NCBI GenBank assembly: GCA_028820635.1
Contig: JAPPIG010000038.1
Location: 1 to 64,000 of the forward strand
Direction: 5' to 3'
Source of the DNA: Candidatus Poribacteria bacterium
GTDB lineage: Bacteria > Poribacteria > WGA-4E > WGA-3G
Length of the DNA stretch: 64,000 bases
The notes under the pieces are model-generated. The model worked only from the letters and a program-made list of their open reading frames with translations. It was not told the DNA's origin and did no database searches. Position numbers and translations under genes: made by a program. Position 1 is the stretch's first letter; each line of letters opens with the position of its first letter. Of this stretch, positions 1 to 9,322 are shown piece by piece.

Positions 1-525
1 CATTCACATTCAAGATACTTTTGTCTAAGAACTTCTACTGAAAAGTGAGGAAAAATCTCATGTTTTTTCTTTTTATTTCTTCACAATAACATATCTAAAT
101 ATATATATACAAGAAAAATCACGTTAATATGGTATTACACTTTTCCCAATTTTTAGGGCACTTTTCGATGAGCGTGCACTTCCGAAGTTGAAGCTTATCG
201 GTTATAGTAAATTATGTAAATAAGTTCACATATATTCTGTAGGAGCGATCTCCGAATCGCGACGAAACCACTAATAATCGGGAATCGGAGTTCCCTCCCG
301 CTGAATGCCAAAAGCGCATTCAGCGTTGATTCACAACTCAGATGTAAAGTTAATTGTAGAATCCACTATAATCCTGAGAATCTTGGTTCAGATAATAATC
401 GGGCTTATAAAGCCATCCAACAAGATACATGTTCTAAATTTGACGGCTATGGGCTTCGCAAACTCTATCCGATCTATAGGTGATTTATACAAAAAACCGA
501 TGATAATTTGTCAATTTGATTGGTA
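1..525. other. Gene-less stretch at the window start
   Basis: No convincing coding region. The first 235 bases are AT-rich with no recognisable domain in any frame. Bases 236-345 hold one copy of a dispersed palindromic repeat. The remaining 180 bases, up to the stop codon of the minus-strand permease, show only a small hairpin near 375-395. A plus-strand frame that opens inside the repeat has no family resemblance. Confidence 0.6.
236..345. repeat. Dispersed palindromic repeat, family A, copy 1
   Basis: Two arms form an imperfect inverted repeat: GTAGGAGCGATCTCCGAATC near 240 and GGGAATCGGAGTTCCCTCC near 280. A second, perfect 9 bp hairpin follows (GCTGAATGC at 300-308, GCATTCAGC at 316-324, loop CAAAAGC). 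Related copies lie near 6.7, 22.0, 25.1 and 52.7 kb. The same loop occurs in the 52.7 kb copy with a different but still complementary stem. Confidence 0.8.
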
Positions 526-1977
526 TTATTTCAGATCACATCTGAGAAAAGACAGGTGTGCTGCAGTAAAGAACAAGACATTAAAAAGGATTAACAGTGC
601 GGTAGGAAAAAGGACGCTTTGATACGAAATATGCTCTTCAAACCGTGGCACAGCGTCTGGATCTACTGGTTTCTGAGACAAACCCTCTCTCACAAAATAA
701 ATATGAAGGCTATCCGGGTCGCCGCTATCCTCTGATTTTATGAAATTTAAAAACGTTTGTCTATAACGGCGAACCTGTTGGACAAAATTCATATAGCTGG
801 TAATCCCTGAGTTTGCGAACCCTTCCATCGCATATTGAAAACATGCTGTTGGTGAGATTTGGGTGAGTTCGCGGGCGAGTCGGACTTGTCTAAATTGCTG
901 GTCTACATGCTTATCCGCTATATGGGTTTTCGTTTCCCCAATGGATGTAAGATAGGCAGCCCAACGACGTGTAGCCAAGGGATTATCGGGAGAGGGTGCC
1001 TGTTTTAACTTGCTTGATTCCGATGCTTCCAAAGGACGAAATTCATTTTCAATGTTTGCCAATTGGGTTTGTCTACGCGATGAAATTACCTCTATTGATG
1101 GAATCGGATCAAGAGTGCCAACAAAAATACCGAGTAGACTTGGAAAAATAAACGCCAAACATACCCAACTTAATAGAAGCCAGACTAAACTGGTAATAGC
1201 ATTTGATACCCGGCTGGAGAAAAACAGCCCTAAAAAAATAAAGATAGAGATATGCAACGCAAAAAGCCCGACCATTCCCAAAATTCGTAGCCAATCACCC
1301 GAACCAATGGGGATTTTCCCTGAAAGATAAATGATTAGCAGGTTCATCAGGATACCGATTGTGAGTGGGACCATAAGCGTAAAAAACGCACCCAAGTATT
1401 TTGCCAACAAAATCTGTCCCCGAGAGACACGGTTAGACATCATTAGACTCAGTGTGCCTTGAACGCGTTCCCCGGCAATGGCATCAAAGGTGAATAAAAT
1501 AACAAAAAAACTCATGAAAATACCGATAAAGACCCAGTCAATTTTGATGAGTGTGGTTGCGTCACTGCTATGATTTGTAGGTAGATATTCTAATGACCAC
1601 ATCTCTCGCCATCTATATGCTTCCCCCTCGTTTCCGCCTCTGCCGTAGTTTGTGCGGTCTGCTATTGTGATAGAACGCGGTATTGACTCATCAGCCCCAT
1701 CGGCACAAAATTTTAACTGGCTTGGGGGCTTCGGTATTTCTCCGGGACCTATCATTGCCAATTTCCCCAAACCTTCTGAGGCGAATCTCTCAATATGCGC
1801 CAATCTCTGTGTCACTTTACGATTATAATCGTAGATTTCTTCCGTATATCCGGTATTACCGAATCCGTATATGAGCGCGTTCGCCACCATCAGGACAGGC
1901 AGAAGAATTATCATCAAGACGAACCGTAACGTCATGAGATTGTGATATATCTCTTTCTTTACAATGTGCCAAATCAT
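526..1977 (-). CDS. ABC-2 type transporter permease
   Basis: This 483-residue protein is probably the membrane-spanning subunit of an ABC-2 exporter, or of a Gld/Nos-type system. It has an N-terminal membrane segment (about residues 17-38), a long extracytoplasmic loop, then a cluster of membrane segments from about 150 to 290 and a last one near the C-terminus. The segment FTFDAIAGERVQGTLSLMM just after the second membrane helix is the typical ABC-2 signature, also present in the two other permeases here. The start is ATG. It lies 158 bp downstream of a paralogous permease and probably shares its transcript with the sigma-factor fusion gene. No ATPase subunit is encoded in this window, so the substrate and the partner ATPase are unknown. 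Confidence 0.8.
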   Translation of the reverse strand: MIWHIVKKEIYHNLMTLRFVLMIILLPVLMVANALIYGFGNTGYTEEIYDYNRKVTQRLAHIERFASEGLGKLAMIGPGEIPKPPSQLKFCADGADESIPRSITIADRTNYGRGGNEGEAYRWREMWSLEYLPTNHSSDATTLIKIDWVFIGIFMSFFVILFTFDAIAGERVQGTLSLMMSNRVSRGQILLAKYLGAFFTLMVPLTIGILMNLLIIYLSGKIPIGSGDWLRILGMVGLFALHISIFIFLGLFFSSRVSNAITSLVWLLLSWVCLAFIFPSLLGIFVGTLDPIPSIEVISSRRQTQLANIENEFRPLEASESSKLKQAPSPDNPLATRRWAAYLTSIGETKTHIADKHVDQQFRQVRLARELTQISPTACFQYAMEGFANSGITSYMNFVQQVRRYRQTFLNFIKSEDSGDPDSLHIYFVREGLSQKPVDPDAVPRFEEHISYQSVLFPTALLILFNVLFFTAAHLSFLRCDLK

Positions 1978-1982
1978 TTTAA

Positions 1983-2120
1983 TAGTTTTCAGTTATCAGT
2001 TGTCGGTTTTCAGTTAAGATATGTATTGTAACAATCTCTCCACCTTGGAATATTCCAGGGGTGGTGAATTGTTACCAAAAACCTCGTGTGACTGATAACT
2101 GAAAACTGACAATTATTAAC
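1983..2120. repeat. Inverted repeat between two permease genes
   Basis: Arms built from TTTTCAGTTATCAGT-like words flank about 80 bp: one set at 1986-2016 reading forward and one at 2091-2117 reading in reverse. A shorter hairpin sits in the middle, CCACCTTGGAATATTCCAGG near 2040. It could form a hairpin in the intergenic part of the permease transcript. No coding capacity. Confidence 0.55.
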
Positions 2121-2135
2121 CGATAATCCTCCTTT

Positions 2136-3635
2136 TCAACTCATATCATACCGAAGGAACGATAGGTATGCACCAATAAACAGAATGACATTCCACGCTA
2201 ACAGAATAAAAACGTCGCCCAATGAACGAAAAAGACTCTCAGAAACGGAGTTATATCGGTGGTGAAAAACGGGTAGGTCTATGAATTCTGCCGCCCCCTT
2301 ATCGCTTGAAAACCATGCCCGCTCAGAAAACGCGTTTTTATCAGCAAGATAATCAACAAGCTGACGTTTATAACGCCTCGTCTGATCCATAAAATCGTTG
2401 TAACTTTCCCGGTCTGTACCGGTTATCGTCCCTACGGCAAAGCGGTATGCATCCGCGAAAGAAATTCGGGAAATATCTCTGGCAAGTTGCGCGTTTCTTT
2501 CGCTAATTTCCTCCCTTCGTTTGAGAAGTTCTTCAGCTTTATTAGCATAATCAATACGGAGGGGTTCTTGATAACCTAATACCTCCTGAAATTTGGAGAC
2601 ATTTGCATTGCGAATCGGTTTAATGGTGTAGAACTCTTTAAACCCAAGCTCCCATGGCGAACTCATGTAAATCTGTATTGAGAGTGCCCCCTCCTGAGAA
2701 ATCGCGCTTACTGGGTATTTATATCCCCACGTTTTGAGAATATAGGTATCCCGTTCCGCCTTGAAGTTTTCCCATATCTTTTCAACTTGTTGCCGTGCTT
2801 CTTTTTCGGATTGAAGTTTATGCGGAGGGAATTTCGCGACTGCAAAGGTTGCTATATTTGAGTGAAGAATCGTCAGAATTCCCCAAATAAACATTGAGAG
2901 GATCAATGTAGTCGCTGCAGCCTTTGTCCATACAGATAAGAGCAATCCTAAAAGGTAACAGACTGACACATATAATAGCGAAACAATGAGTACCATGACG
3001 AGGCGTAGTAAATCACTGCCATTGAAAGTAGTCGTGGGAGAAGCGACCGCGATAACGAGTCCGACAACGAAACTCGTCACTACAATCGGAAACAACGACA
3101 ACATCCCGCCAAGATATTTCCCAAGTACAAGTTTGTCCTTCGGAACCGGATTGGATAACACCAGTTTCAGTGTGCCATCCTCTCGCTCCCCAGAAATCGT
3201 ATTGTAAGCGAACAGTATCGCTAATGCACTGAGCACAATTTTGAAGACAAAAATGACATCAACAGAAAGGAAAATTGAGAGGAAAGGATTGTCCGAACCC
3301 TGTTTCTGCGCTTCTTTCTCCCAAATAGGTGTTGCGAGGTCAATGCTTACCATATCCGCACCAGATTTTTCCATTCCCACGTTAAAGATGCTGAGCGGGT
3401 TCGGTTTTCTGTGTGCTTTAGGATTGATTTGGCTATAGAGGTCCCATGTTCGCGTCTCGTCTTGATGTTCTTGAACGGCAACGTGATACGCAGCCAATCG
3501 TTTTTCATAATCTGCAACCTGAACATAAATGGCAGCAGCAGTCGAAATCAGGCAGACGACAAAACCAATCATGAACCGGGAGGTTAGCACATTTGAGATA
3601 AATTCTCGCTGGATAATTAGCCAAAGTGTTGTCAT
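2136..3635 (-). CDS. ABC-2 type transporter permease
   Basis: A 499-residue permease paralogous to the genes on both sides of the cassette. It starts MTTLWLIIQREFISNVLTSR, with a membrane helix at about residues 21-40. A loop of about 90 residues follows, then helices around 120-280 and a final helix near 475-495. The ABC-2 motif FAYNTISGEREDGTLKLVL follows the second helix. The large loop between helices 6 and 7 (about 280-470) is charged. The gene lies 163 bp downstream of the sigma/Asp-box fusion gene and upstream of the second permease on the same strand, so the three genes form a cassette. The ATPase partner is not in the window. The ABC-2 fold is well supported; the substrate is unknown. 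Confidence 0.8.
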   Translation of the reverse strand: MTTLWLIIQREFISNVLTSRFMIGFVVCLISTAAAIYVQVADYEKRLAAYHVAVQEHQDETRTWDLYSQINPKAHRKPNPLSIFNVGMEKSGADMVSIDLATPIWEKEAQKQGSDNPFLSIFLSVDVIFVFKIVLSALAILFAYNTISGEREDGTLKLVLSNPVPKDKLVLGKYLGGMLSLFPIVVTSFVVGLVIAVASPTTTFNGSDLLRLVMVLIVSLLYVSVCYLLGLLLSVWTKAAATTLILSMFIWGILTILHSNIATFAVAKFPPHKLQSEKEARQQVEKIWENFKAERDTYILKTWGYKYPVSAISQEGALSIQIYMSSPWELGFKEFYTIKPIRNANVSKFQEVLGYQEPLRIDYANKAEELLKRREEISERNAQLARDISRISFADAYRFAVGTITGTDRESYNDFMDQTRRYKRQLVDYLADKNAFSERAWFSSDKGAAEFIDLPVFHHRYNSVSESLFRSLGDVFILLAWNVILFIGAYLSFLRYDMS

Positions 3636-3641
3636 AGACCT

Positions 3642-3799
3642 ATGCCATTTCTAATTGACAAATTGCCATAATAAACTGTAGGTCGGGTAGAGCGTCAGCG
3701 AAACCCGACATGGAAACCTTCATCTAATCAAGCGTGTCGGGTTTCGTAAACTCTACCCGACCTACGAAATAATGTTATACAATCATTTAGAAGTGGTAT
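3642..3799. mobile_element. Family B miniature inverted-repeat element, copy 1
   Basis: Degenerate terminal repeats (ATGCCATTTCTA at 3642-3653; TAGAAGTGGTAT at 3788-3799, 10 of 12 complementary) enclose two nested perfect stems. GTAGGTCGGGTAGAG at 3678-3692 pairs with 3751-3765, and CGAAACCCGACA at 3699-3710 pairs with 3735-3746. The same architecture recurs at 30791-30961. The right end overlaps the last base of the stop codon of the sigma-fusion gene, so the element may act as its transcription terminator. No transposase is present, so any mobility would depend on an enzyme elsewhere. Confidence 0.75.
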
Positions 3800-6531
3800 T
3801 ATACTGAACGTTTAAAACGAAGTACACCGCGGTGTTCCGTCCCAACGTAAAAGGTGTCTTTATCAACAACAAGAGACGTTACAACGCCTGAAATTTCCGG
3901 CGCAACTTGTTCCCAAGTGTTTGTATCACTTTGTAGGTGATAGATGCCTTCATCGTTAGCCCCATAAACGGAATCTCCCGCTGTAACTAACGACTTGATG
4001 ATAACAGACTCCTCCGCCTCACTGGTCAGTAGACTCCAGATAACACCATCTTTTGAATTGAAAACGCCTTTATCTGTCGCGACGTAAACCGTTGAACCCG
4101 CAAAGGCTATCTCCTTGAAGTGTTCAACAGACAGCGGAAGACTCGATGTAATGTCGTTCCAACTGTCGCCGTCATCAAGCGATTGCAAAAGATGCCCATC
4201 CCGTTTACCGACATAGACGGTTCCATCCGACACAGCGATTTTAAAGCCTCTCCATAACGTCTCACGTGAGAGTTCACCGGTCTCTTCTACGCCAGTGTCG
4301 CGCCATTCCGAATCCCCAGGTCCCCATCGGAACAGTTTATAGTTATATTCCATATAAAACGTATCATCGCTGACGGCAAAACTCCCCCACAATCCTTCCC
4401 ATATTAATTCATATACCAGTGGAGGGTCTGTTTGTATCTCTATCAACCTTTCAAAGAAACGGTCTGCTCCAAAGTCAGCGGTTTTTGATAACTCATCCAA
4501 TAGAGAACCAGACACACCAGAAAAACCAATTCGGAGTTCCGGACCTGACCGTCGTTTGTCTCTAAAGATAAAATGCTTCCCTTTTAGTATCCTGTGCATC
4601 AATCCAGTCGAACTGAAAGAGGGTGGAACCTCTTTAACAGGACTGAGCGCATTGCCATCATAAGACAATTGAAAAATAGCGGTTTCATAATGTTTTTGAA
4701 TTCCTTTTGCATAGAGAACGCCATTGGTTCTTTCTATCTGGACAATTTCCGGTTGTTGCTTTTGGTGTAGGCGTTCTTTGGGGTTCACTTCCAAGCTGAC
4801 AGCATCCCACGATGTCCCGCCATCGTTCGATTTGACAAACTGTTTACCCACGTTGGCGTAAAGTGCTGCAGACCCGTTTGGTGCCTGATCTGCCACGAAA
4901 CTGACTAAATTATCAACACGACTTCCCAGTCCAGTATGAAAGCGATGCCACGTTTTACCAGCATCGGTTGAACGATGAATCCCACTGCTGCCACCGGTAT
5001 AAAACGTGCTTCCATCCAAAACTACAGCACAGCGCACACTGAACTGCATAGGAGAAATACCTGAAGATTCCATAGATGTCCAAGTGTCACCACAATCAAC
5101 TGAGCGTGCTACCATGCCGTCATCATTCCCGATTGCCAAGAGCGTCTCTTCTGCAGCCAGCAGCGTAAGACTTGGCCCCATACTCATTAGGCCCCAGGTA
5201 TCCATAGGTGTTATGTCGTTCCATGAATCACCACCATCAATTGATCTAAAAATCCACCACGAACGTATCTCATCCTTCCACAGTCGCTTCCAAATATCTT
5301 CTGATGCTCCATAGAACCTTAAAATATTCACTGATGCCATGACATAGATTTGGTCCTCATATATTGCTAAAGAGCCAACACGCACGACATCATCCACTGG
5401 CAACTGTAAGTGTTTCCAAGTATCTGTCTCAAGACGGTAGAGTCCCAGATCGGTTCTCACAAATAGGGTGCCTTGACTCATTTGTAACGAATGAATTCCT
5501 GAGTGTTTGGGTAAGCGATTGTCTAAGCCATTACTTATATCCTTCCAAGAATTCCCAGCGTCATCGGACCGATAAATACCACCACACAGACAAAGATAAA
5601 AAGCATCTTCCGTGATCATTAATTCTCTAACATACCACTTTGGACAAGCACTGACCATGTGCCAAGTTTCACCACCGTTAGTGGAAGCAAACAACTCATT
5701 GGATGGAATAATATAGAGCATGCCGTCTCGTTCCGCTATAGGTATATTGCCACCAGTGTCTTGACGTAGGAAGGTGTCATTGACCAGCTGCCATGTGTCC
5801 TCTCCCGCGGGTAATTTGTAAATACTTTCATCTCCTATAACGGTATAGAGCGTATTTTCGGAAGTCATTGACAAAGTACCAACCTCTCCCAATATACCCG
5901 GTTCATTTACCTGCGTCCATTTCATAATGTCATCCATGAGGTCATCAGAGTTCTGAAAATTGCCTAATGTCTCGCGAACCATAGCCTCCTCCTTCTTCAA
6001 CCGCTTTCGCGCGCGATGGAGCTGGCTTTTAACCGTGTTCGGCGATACCTCCAGAAATTCACCAATCTCTTCACATGTCATTTCACTCAGGTAGTGAAGC
6101 ACCACGGTTGTCCGCTCACGCGAGGGTAATTTTTGAAGCAGATACTCAACGACTTCGCGTTGCTTTTCTGTCCCTAACTTTTCAGTCTGTTCCGCCAGAT
6201 ATTGGGCATAGAACAAGGCTTCTATTTCGGCTTCACTCATTGCTTCTAAGGATTGCATCGGGATCTTCTTCTCCGTAATCCATGTGAGGAAGCGACGGGT
6301 GGCAATCATATAAAGCCATCCCGAAAACCTGTTTGGGTCTCTCAGCGTACCAAGTTTTTCATAAGCCATGAGAAAAGTATCCTGCGTAATCTCTTCGGCG
6401 ATGTGGTAGTCCCTTACCCTCCGCCATACGAACGCGTGTATCCGCTTTTCGTATTTTTTCACGAGAGCAGTGAAGGCACTCTCATCGCCTGCTAAGATTT
6501 GCTTAACCCACTTAGCATCATCGTTTTTCAT
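3799..6531 (-). CDS. ECF-type sigma factor fused to an Asp-box propeller
   Basis: The first about 190 of 910 residues are an ECF sigma-70 factor. Region 2 includes AEEITQDTFLMAYEKL and RFSGWLYMIATRRFL. Region 4 includes LPSRERTTVVLHYL, then CEEIGEFLEVSPNTVKSQLH and RARKRLKKEE. About 700 residues of Asp-box repeats follow, with motifs such as STNGGETW, SDDAGNSW, SIDGGDSW, SVDCGDTW, STDAGKTW and SLDDGDSW, as in sortilin/sialidase/Ycf48-type propellers. I see no membrane helix between the two parts. The start at 6531 is chosen because it aligns with the paralogue (MKNDDAKW against MKNNDVAL) and has GGGAG seven bases upstream; the frame stays open 36 bases further. Permeases follow directly. The propeller may sense or scaffold something that gates the sigma factor, but this is inference. 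Confidence 0.85.
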   Translation of the reverse strand: MKNDDAKWVKQILAGDESAFTALVKKYEKRIHAFVWRRVRDYHIAEEITQDTFLMAYEKLGTLRDPNRFSGWLYMIATRRFLTWITEKKIPMQSLEAMSEAEIEALFYAQYLAEQTEKLGTEKQREVVEYLLQKLPSRERTTVVLHYLSEMTCEEIGEFLEVSPNTVKSQLHRARKRLKKEEAMVRETLGNFQNSDDLMDDIMKWTQVNEPGILGEVGTLSMTSENTLYTVIGDESIYKLPAGEDTWQLVNDTFLRQDTGGNIPIAERDGMLYIIPSNELFASTNGGETWHMVSACPKWYVRELMITEDAFYLCLCGGIYRSDDAGNSWKDISNGLDNRLPKHSGIHSLQMSQGTLFVRTDLGLYRLETDTWKHLQLPVDDVVRVGSLAIYEDQIYVMASVNILRFYGASEDIWKRLWKDEIRSWWIFRSIDGGDSWNDITPMDTWGLMSMGPSLTLLAAEETLLAIGNDDGMVARSVDCGDTWTSMESSGISPMQFSVRCAVVLDGSTFYTGGSSGIHRSTDAGKTWHRFHTGLGSRVDNLVSFVADQAPNGSAALYANVGKQFVKSNDGGTSWDAVSLEVNPKERLHQKQQPEIVQIERTNGVLYAKGIQKHYETAIFQLSYDGNALSPVKEVPPSFSSTGLMHRILKGKHFIFRDKRRSGPELRIGFSGVSGSLLDELSKTADFGADRFFERLIEIQTDPPLVYELIWEGLWGSFAVSDDTFYMEYNYKLFRWGPGDSEWRDTGVEETGELSRETLWRGFKIAVSDGTVYVGKRDGHLLQSLDDGDSWNDITSSLPLSVEHFKEIAFAGSTVYVATDKGVFNSKDGVIWSLLTSEAEESVIIKSLVTAGDSVYGANDEGIYHLQSDTNTWEQVAPEISGVVTSLVVDKDTFYVGTEHRGVLRFKRSV

Positions 6532-6581
6532 GTGTATCTCCCAATTAACAACATTGCCTTGTGACACGTGACATATATTAT

Positions 6582-6597
6582 AGGAAGGAAGGTTGCA
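6582..6597 (-). promoter_or_regulatory. Motif shared by both sigma-fusion genes, site 1
   Basis: On the minus strand this reads TGCAACCTTCCTTCCT, ending about 50 bases before the start codon. Nearly the same string, TGCAACCATTTCCTCCT, lies at a similar distance upstream of the paralogous gene. An AAC-containing word is typical of ECF sigma -35 elements, so an autoregulated promoter is possible. A TATAAT-like word follows immediately. Confidence 0.45.
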
Positions 6598-7209
6598 AAT
6601 TCGTAATTTTGTGTCTTAAATGTTTTGAAAGTTCCTTCAGTTCGATAATAGAAATCAAAGTAGTGGTCTGCCTACTCTAAAATTGCGGGTATAGGTCGCG
6701 ATTCGGAGATCGAAATCAACGGTATGAATGCCATTTAGGCGTTCACCGCCTACAGAAGATGGTCCGTCTTTGTAGGAGGGAACTCCGATTCCCGACTATT
6801 ACTGATACCTATAATTTTAGAATGGATACTCCAGTAGATGTAGGGAATCAACGCTGAATGCGCGTATTGCCTTGCAGTAAGAGTCGGTGGGATTGAGCAG
6901 TAAAAGACAGAAGTTCATCTCATCTATATGGAGGATGCAGCGTTTAGATGCCGCATTAGCGTAGATATAGCAAAACCCAACAATCCAAAGTTTTATCGGT
7001 GTGAGAATACGTTGGATTTCACTCGTATCTAAGTGAGTTCAGTAAAAGAAATAGGTATTTCAGAAGGAGACTCCCTTGCATAATGAGATAAGCAAACCCA
7101 TGCAAAAAGGAGGTTATCCATAGACATTATAGCACTTTTTTGTGATATTGGCGATTTTTTATCAGCATTTGAAAGGTGGTTAATGAAAACAAACTGATGA
7201 CGTTATTAG
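6598..7209. other. Gene-less stretch with one family A repeat
   Basis: Bases 6672-6840 hold a family A repeat copy. Its outer ends are CTCTAAAATTGCGGGTATAG and, in reverse, ACCTATAATTTTAGA. Inside are a GAATGCC/GGCGTTC hairpin at 6726-6744 and the CGCGATTCGGAGATCG and GGAACTCCGATTCCCGAC arms. The rest, to 7209, has no frame with family resemblance. Two GGAG-rich words near 7065 and 7107 are not followed by plausible genes. Confidence 0.6.
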
Positions 7210-7445
7210 ACATACGCTTGCTGAAAAAAGCGTATGTTGATTGAGAGTGTGATTGATCAACTCAAGAACATCTGTCAGGTAGCACACACTCGTCATTGCA
7301 GTGTCGTAACTTGCCAACCGTTGTTCGTAATCCTTAATAAGCACAACGGTTTAGCGACAACAAGTAACAACATAATGAAAACAAATGCAGCGAATCGGAA
7401 CGTCATTAGGTTGCCGAGGAGTTCTTGGCGGATAAGTGTAATCAT
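7210..7445 (-). pseudogene. Truncated, frameshifted ABC-2 permease remnant
   Basis: Read on the minus strand from an ATG at 7445, the frame gives MITLIRQELLGNLMTFRFAA followed by a hydrophobic stretch ending in LLLVVAKPLC. This matches the N-termini of the intact permeases. After a shift into another frame near 7340 the text continues IKDYEQRLASYDTAMTS, which matches ADYEKRLAAYHVAV of the 499-residue permease. The similarity then fades, so only about the first 60-80 codons remain. A perfect 10 bp inverted repeat (7210-7219 with 7228-7237) lies near the break point. The remnant sits just downstream of the intact permease of cassette copy 2, where copy 1 has its second permease. Confidence 0.75.
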
Positions 7446-7500
7446 AAAATTCCCAGTATGAATTAACTAATATGTAATACCATAACCCTGACATTTCCTT

Positions 7501-8919
7501 TTAAATATCCGACCTAAAGAATTTTAGAAACGCTACGGTTGTTAGCACCACAGCAAAAAGACCGAGCAGCAGTATATCCATTAAAGATTGACGAAATGTC
7601 TCACCTAAGGTTAAAGTTTTCAAATCTGGCGGTTGCGCAATTTTGATATTTTTCTTTGGATCCGCCGATCTCGAACTAACATGATCTACGACTTTACTAA
7701 ACCACTCTTTATCAAGGACATCATAGTAGCGTTCTCCAGCTTGAAAGTAGTCATTCCTTTTTGTTTTTCCGGTCTGAGTTAAGTTCGTAGAGAGATAAAT
7801 GAGAGAGGATGTTGGTGAGATTCGAGAAAGTGTCTCAGCTACCCCTTCTTGTCTTGCTTGCTCACGCTTATAACGTCGGTCTATCTCGTCCATTCTGTCA
7901 TTGAATTTCTGTCGAAACTCCTCATGAATCGGTCTCAACTGTTTATCAACCTCTCTATTCAATGCAAACTGTTCTTCAAAAGGAACTCGTCGAGAGCGAC
8001 CTTTCCATACCTCTACATATATCTTATTTCTCTCTTCTTTTATTCCTACATTGATATCCTCGCGAACGGCTGTCTTTTCCAGATAGACACTCTGCAAAGT
8101 TTGTGTCGGTGCGATGAATTTAGCACCGAGAAACCCAACGCGTGGTGTAATCAGCACAGCAAATACCCATACGGTAAACGCAACAATGAGTGCTGTTTTG
8201 GAATTGTCTAAATAGGTGGAAATCACTGTCCCTATAGCGAAAAAGACTGCGATATAGATTGACGAGACAAGTGTCAAACTAAGGACTCGTGGAAAAAATT
8301 CTGGTTCACCTAACGGGAAGCCTTGAGCAACTAACAGCAGCAAACCGAACAGAAATGACACTAAGAATGGAACAACAAATACGATGTATCCACCAATCAA
8401 TTTACTCCACAAGAAGGTATCACGTGGCAGTGAATTTGCCAATGTTATACGGAGAGTACCTGCCTCCCTTTCCCCGGCAACAGCATCAAAAGTAAACAGG
8501 AGCGCGAGCAAACTGAAAACAGTGCCAACAAGGAAAAGAAAATCAAGATGCCCTAACAGATAAGAAAGCGAAACAGAAACAAGGCCAGAAGGACCTTGGA
8601 CAATGCCATTGCGCGTCATACCGAGATAACTCGGAAGTGCGTTTCCTAATCCGTTAGCGAACACGCTCAATGGTGTTGGTTTCAGAAAAAGTTTTGCAAC
8701 TTCCAACTCCGGATCCAGTCCCATGTTCGTGTTAACTTCTTTTTCTTCGGCGTTGGCAAGTTTGACAGCTTCTTGATAGTCAACAAGATTTTGACGGTAA
8801 TGCTGATAATTCATAGAAAGAGTGAGCGGAACAAGTAAAAGACACATCAGGAGCAGCACAATAAATCTAACGCTGAGGATATGATGCATCATCTCTTTTT
8901 GAATCAATGTCAATAACAT
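7501..8919 (-). CDS. ABC-2 type transporter permease
   Basis: A 472-residue permease starting MLLTLIQKEMMHHILSVRF, with a helix at about residues 17-35. An extracytoplasmic loop, helices around 125-270, a long charged loop and a C-terminal helix follow. The ABC-2 motif FTFDAVAGEREAGTLRITL after the second helix matches the two permeases of the other cassette copy. It lies about 400 bp downstream of the second sigma/Asp-box fusion gene and just upstream of a permease remnant, mirroring the order sigma fusion, permease, permease seen at 0.5-6.5 kb. Export of an unknown substrate is likely, but no ATPase gene is in view. The start is an ATG. Confidence 0.8.
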   Translation of the reverse strand: MLLTLIQKEMMHHILSVRFIVLLLMCLLLVPLTLSMNYQHYRQNLVDYQEAVKLANAEEKEVNTNMGLDPELEVAKLFLKPTPLSVFANGLGNALPSYLGMTRNGIVQGPSGLVSVSLSYLLGHLDFLFLVGTVFSLLALLFTFDAVAGEREAGTLRITLANSLPRDTFLWSKLIGGYIVFVVPFLVSFLFGLLLLVAQGFPLGEPEFFPRVLSLTLVSSIYIAVFFAIGTVISTYLDNSKTALIVAFTVWVFAVLITPRVGFLGAKFIAPTQTLQSVYLEKTAVREDINVGIKEERNKIYVEVWKGRSRRVPFEEQFALNREVDKQLRPIHEEFRQKFNDRMDEIDRRYKREQARQEGVAETLSRISPTSSLIYLSTNLTQTGKTKRNDYFQAGERYYDVLDKEWFSKVVDHVSSRSADPKKNIKIAQPPDLKTLTLGETFRQSLMDILLLGLFAVVLTTVAFLKFFRSDI

Positions 8920-9071
8920 TTGAATTCCCCTTATTTTTTCTGAATTAGCGGGAGTTTGATAACAGTATGGTAGAAGATAATCTTAACGTAAGTTCCGTGT
9001 AAAGATATGAAGTGATTAATGCTTTGAATTTTACTTTCATAGTCACGGTAGGAGCGGTTAGGAAACCGCTC

Positions 9072-9313
9072 CATAGGTGTCAATTTAGTGATACATGTTC
9101 TCGTAGGGAATCAACACCTCATGCGCCAAATCAACGGTATGAATGCCATTTGGCATTCCCCGTATGGCATTCGGCGGGGTTGAACCGCAGGTGAAACCCA
9201 ACGTTTCCAGCATGTAAAATCGTTTGAAGTTGGGTTTCGTGCCTCAACCCAACCTACAAGAAGGATAGAAACCACCGAAACATGATTGGAAAATCCTTAA
9301 ATTGACACCTATG
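9072..9313. mobile_element. Miniature element with perfect 16 bp terminal inverted repeats
   Basis: CATAGGTGTCAATTTA at 9072-9087 is perfectly complementary to TAAATTGACACCTATG at 9298-9313. Inside lie a GAATGCC/GGCATTC hairpin (9141-9158) of the family A type and a GTTGGGTTTC.../...GAAACCCAAC stem (near 9196-9233) like that of family B. It therefore looks like a composite or nested non-coding element of 242 bp. A GGAGCGGTT/AACCGCTCC hairpin adjoins its left end. The right end lies 10 bp from the stop codon of the sigma-fusion gene. Confidence 0.65.
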
Positions 9314-9322
9314 AGGTAGATA

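Noticed and set aside
305-622. Plus-strand open frame of 105 codons
   Set aside because: It begins inside a dispersed repeat, overlaps the permease end on the other strand, and shows no family pattern or ribosome site.
7234-7461. Plus-strand open frame of 75 codons
   Set aside because: It is antisense to a permease remnant that matches intact paralogues on the minus strand.
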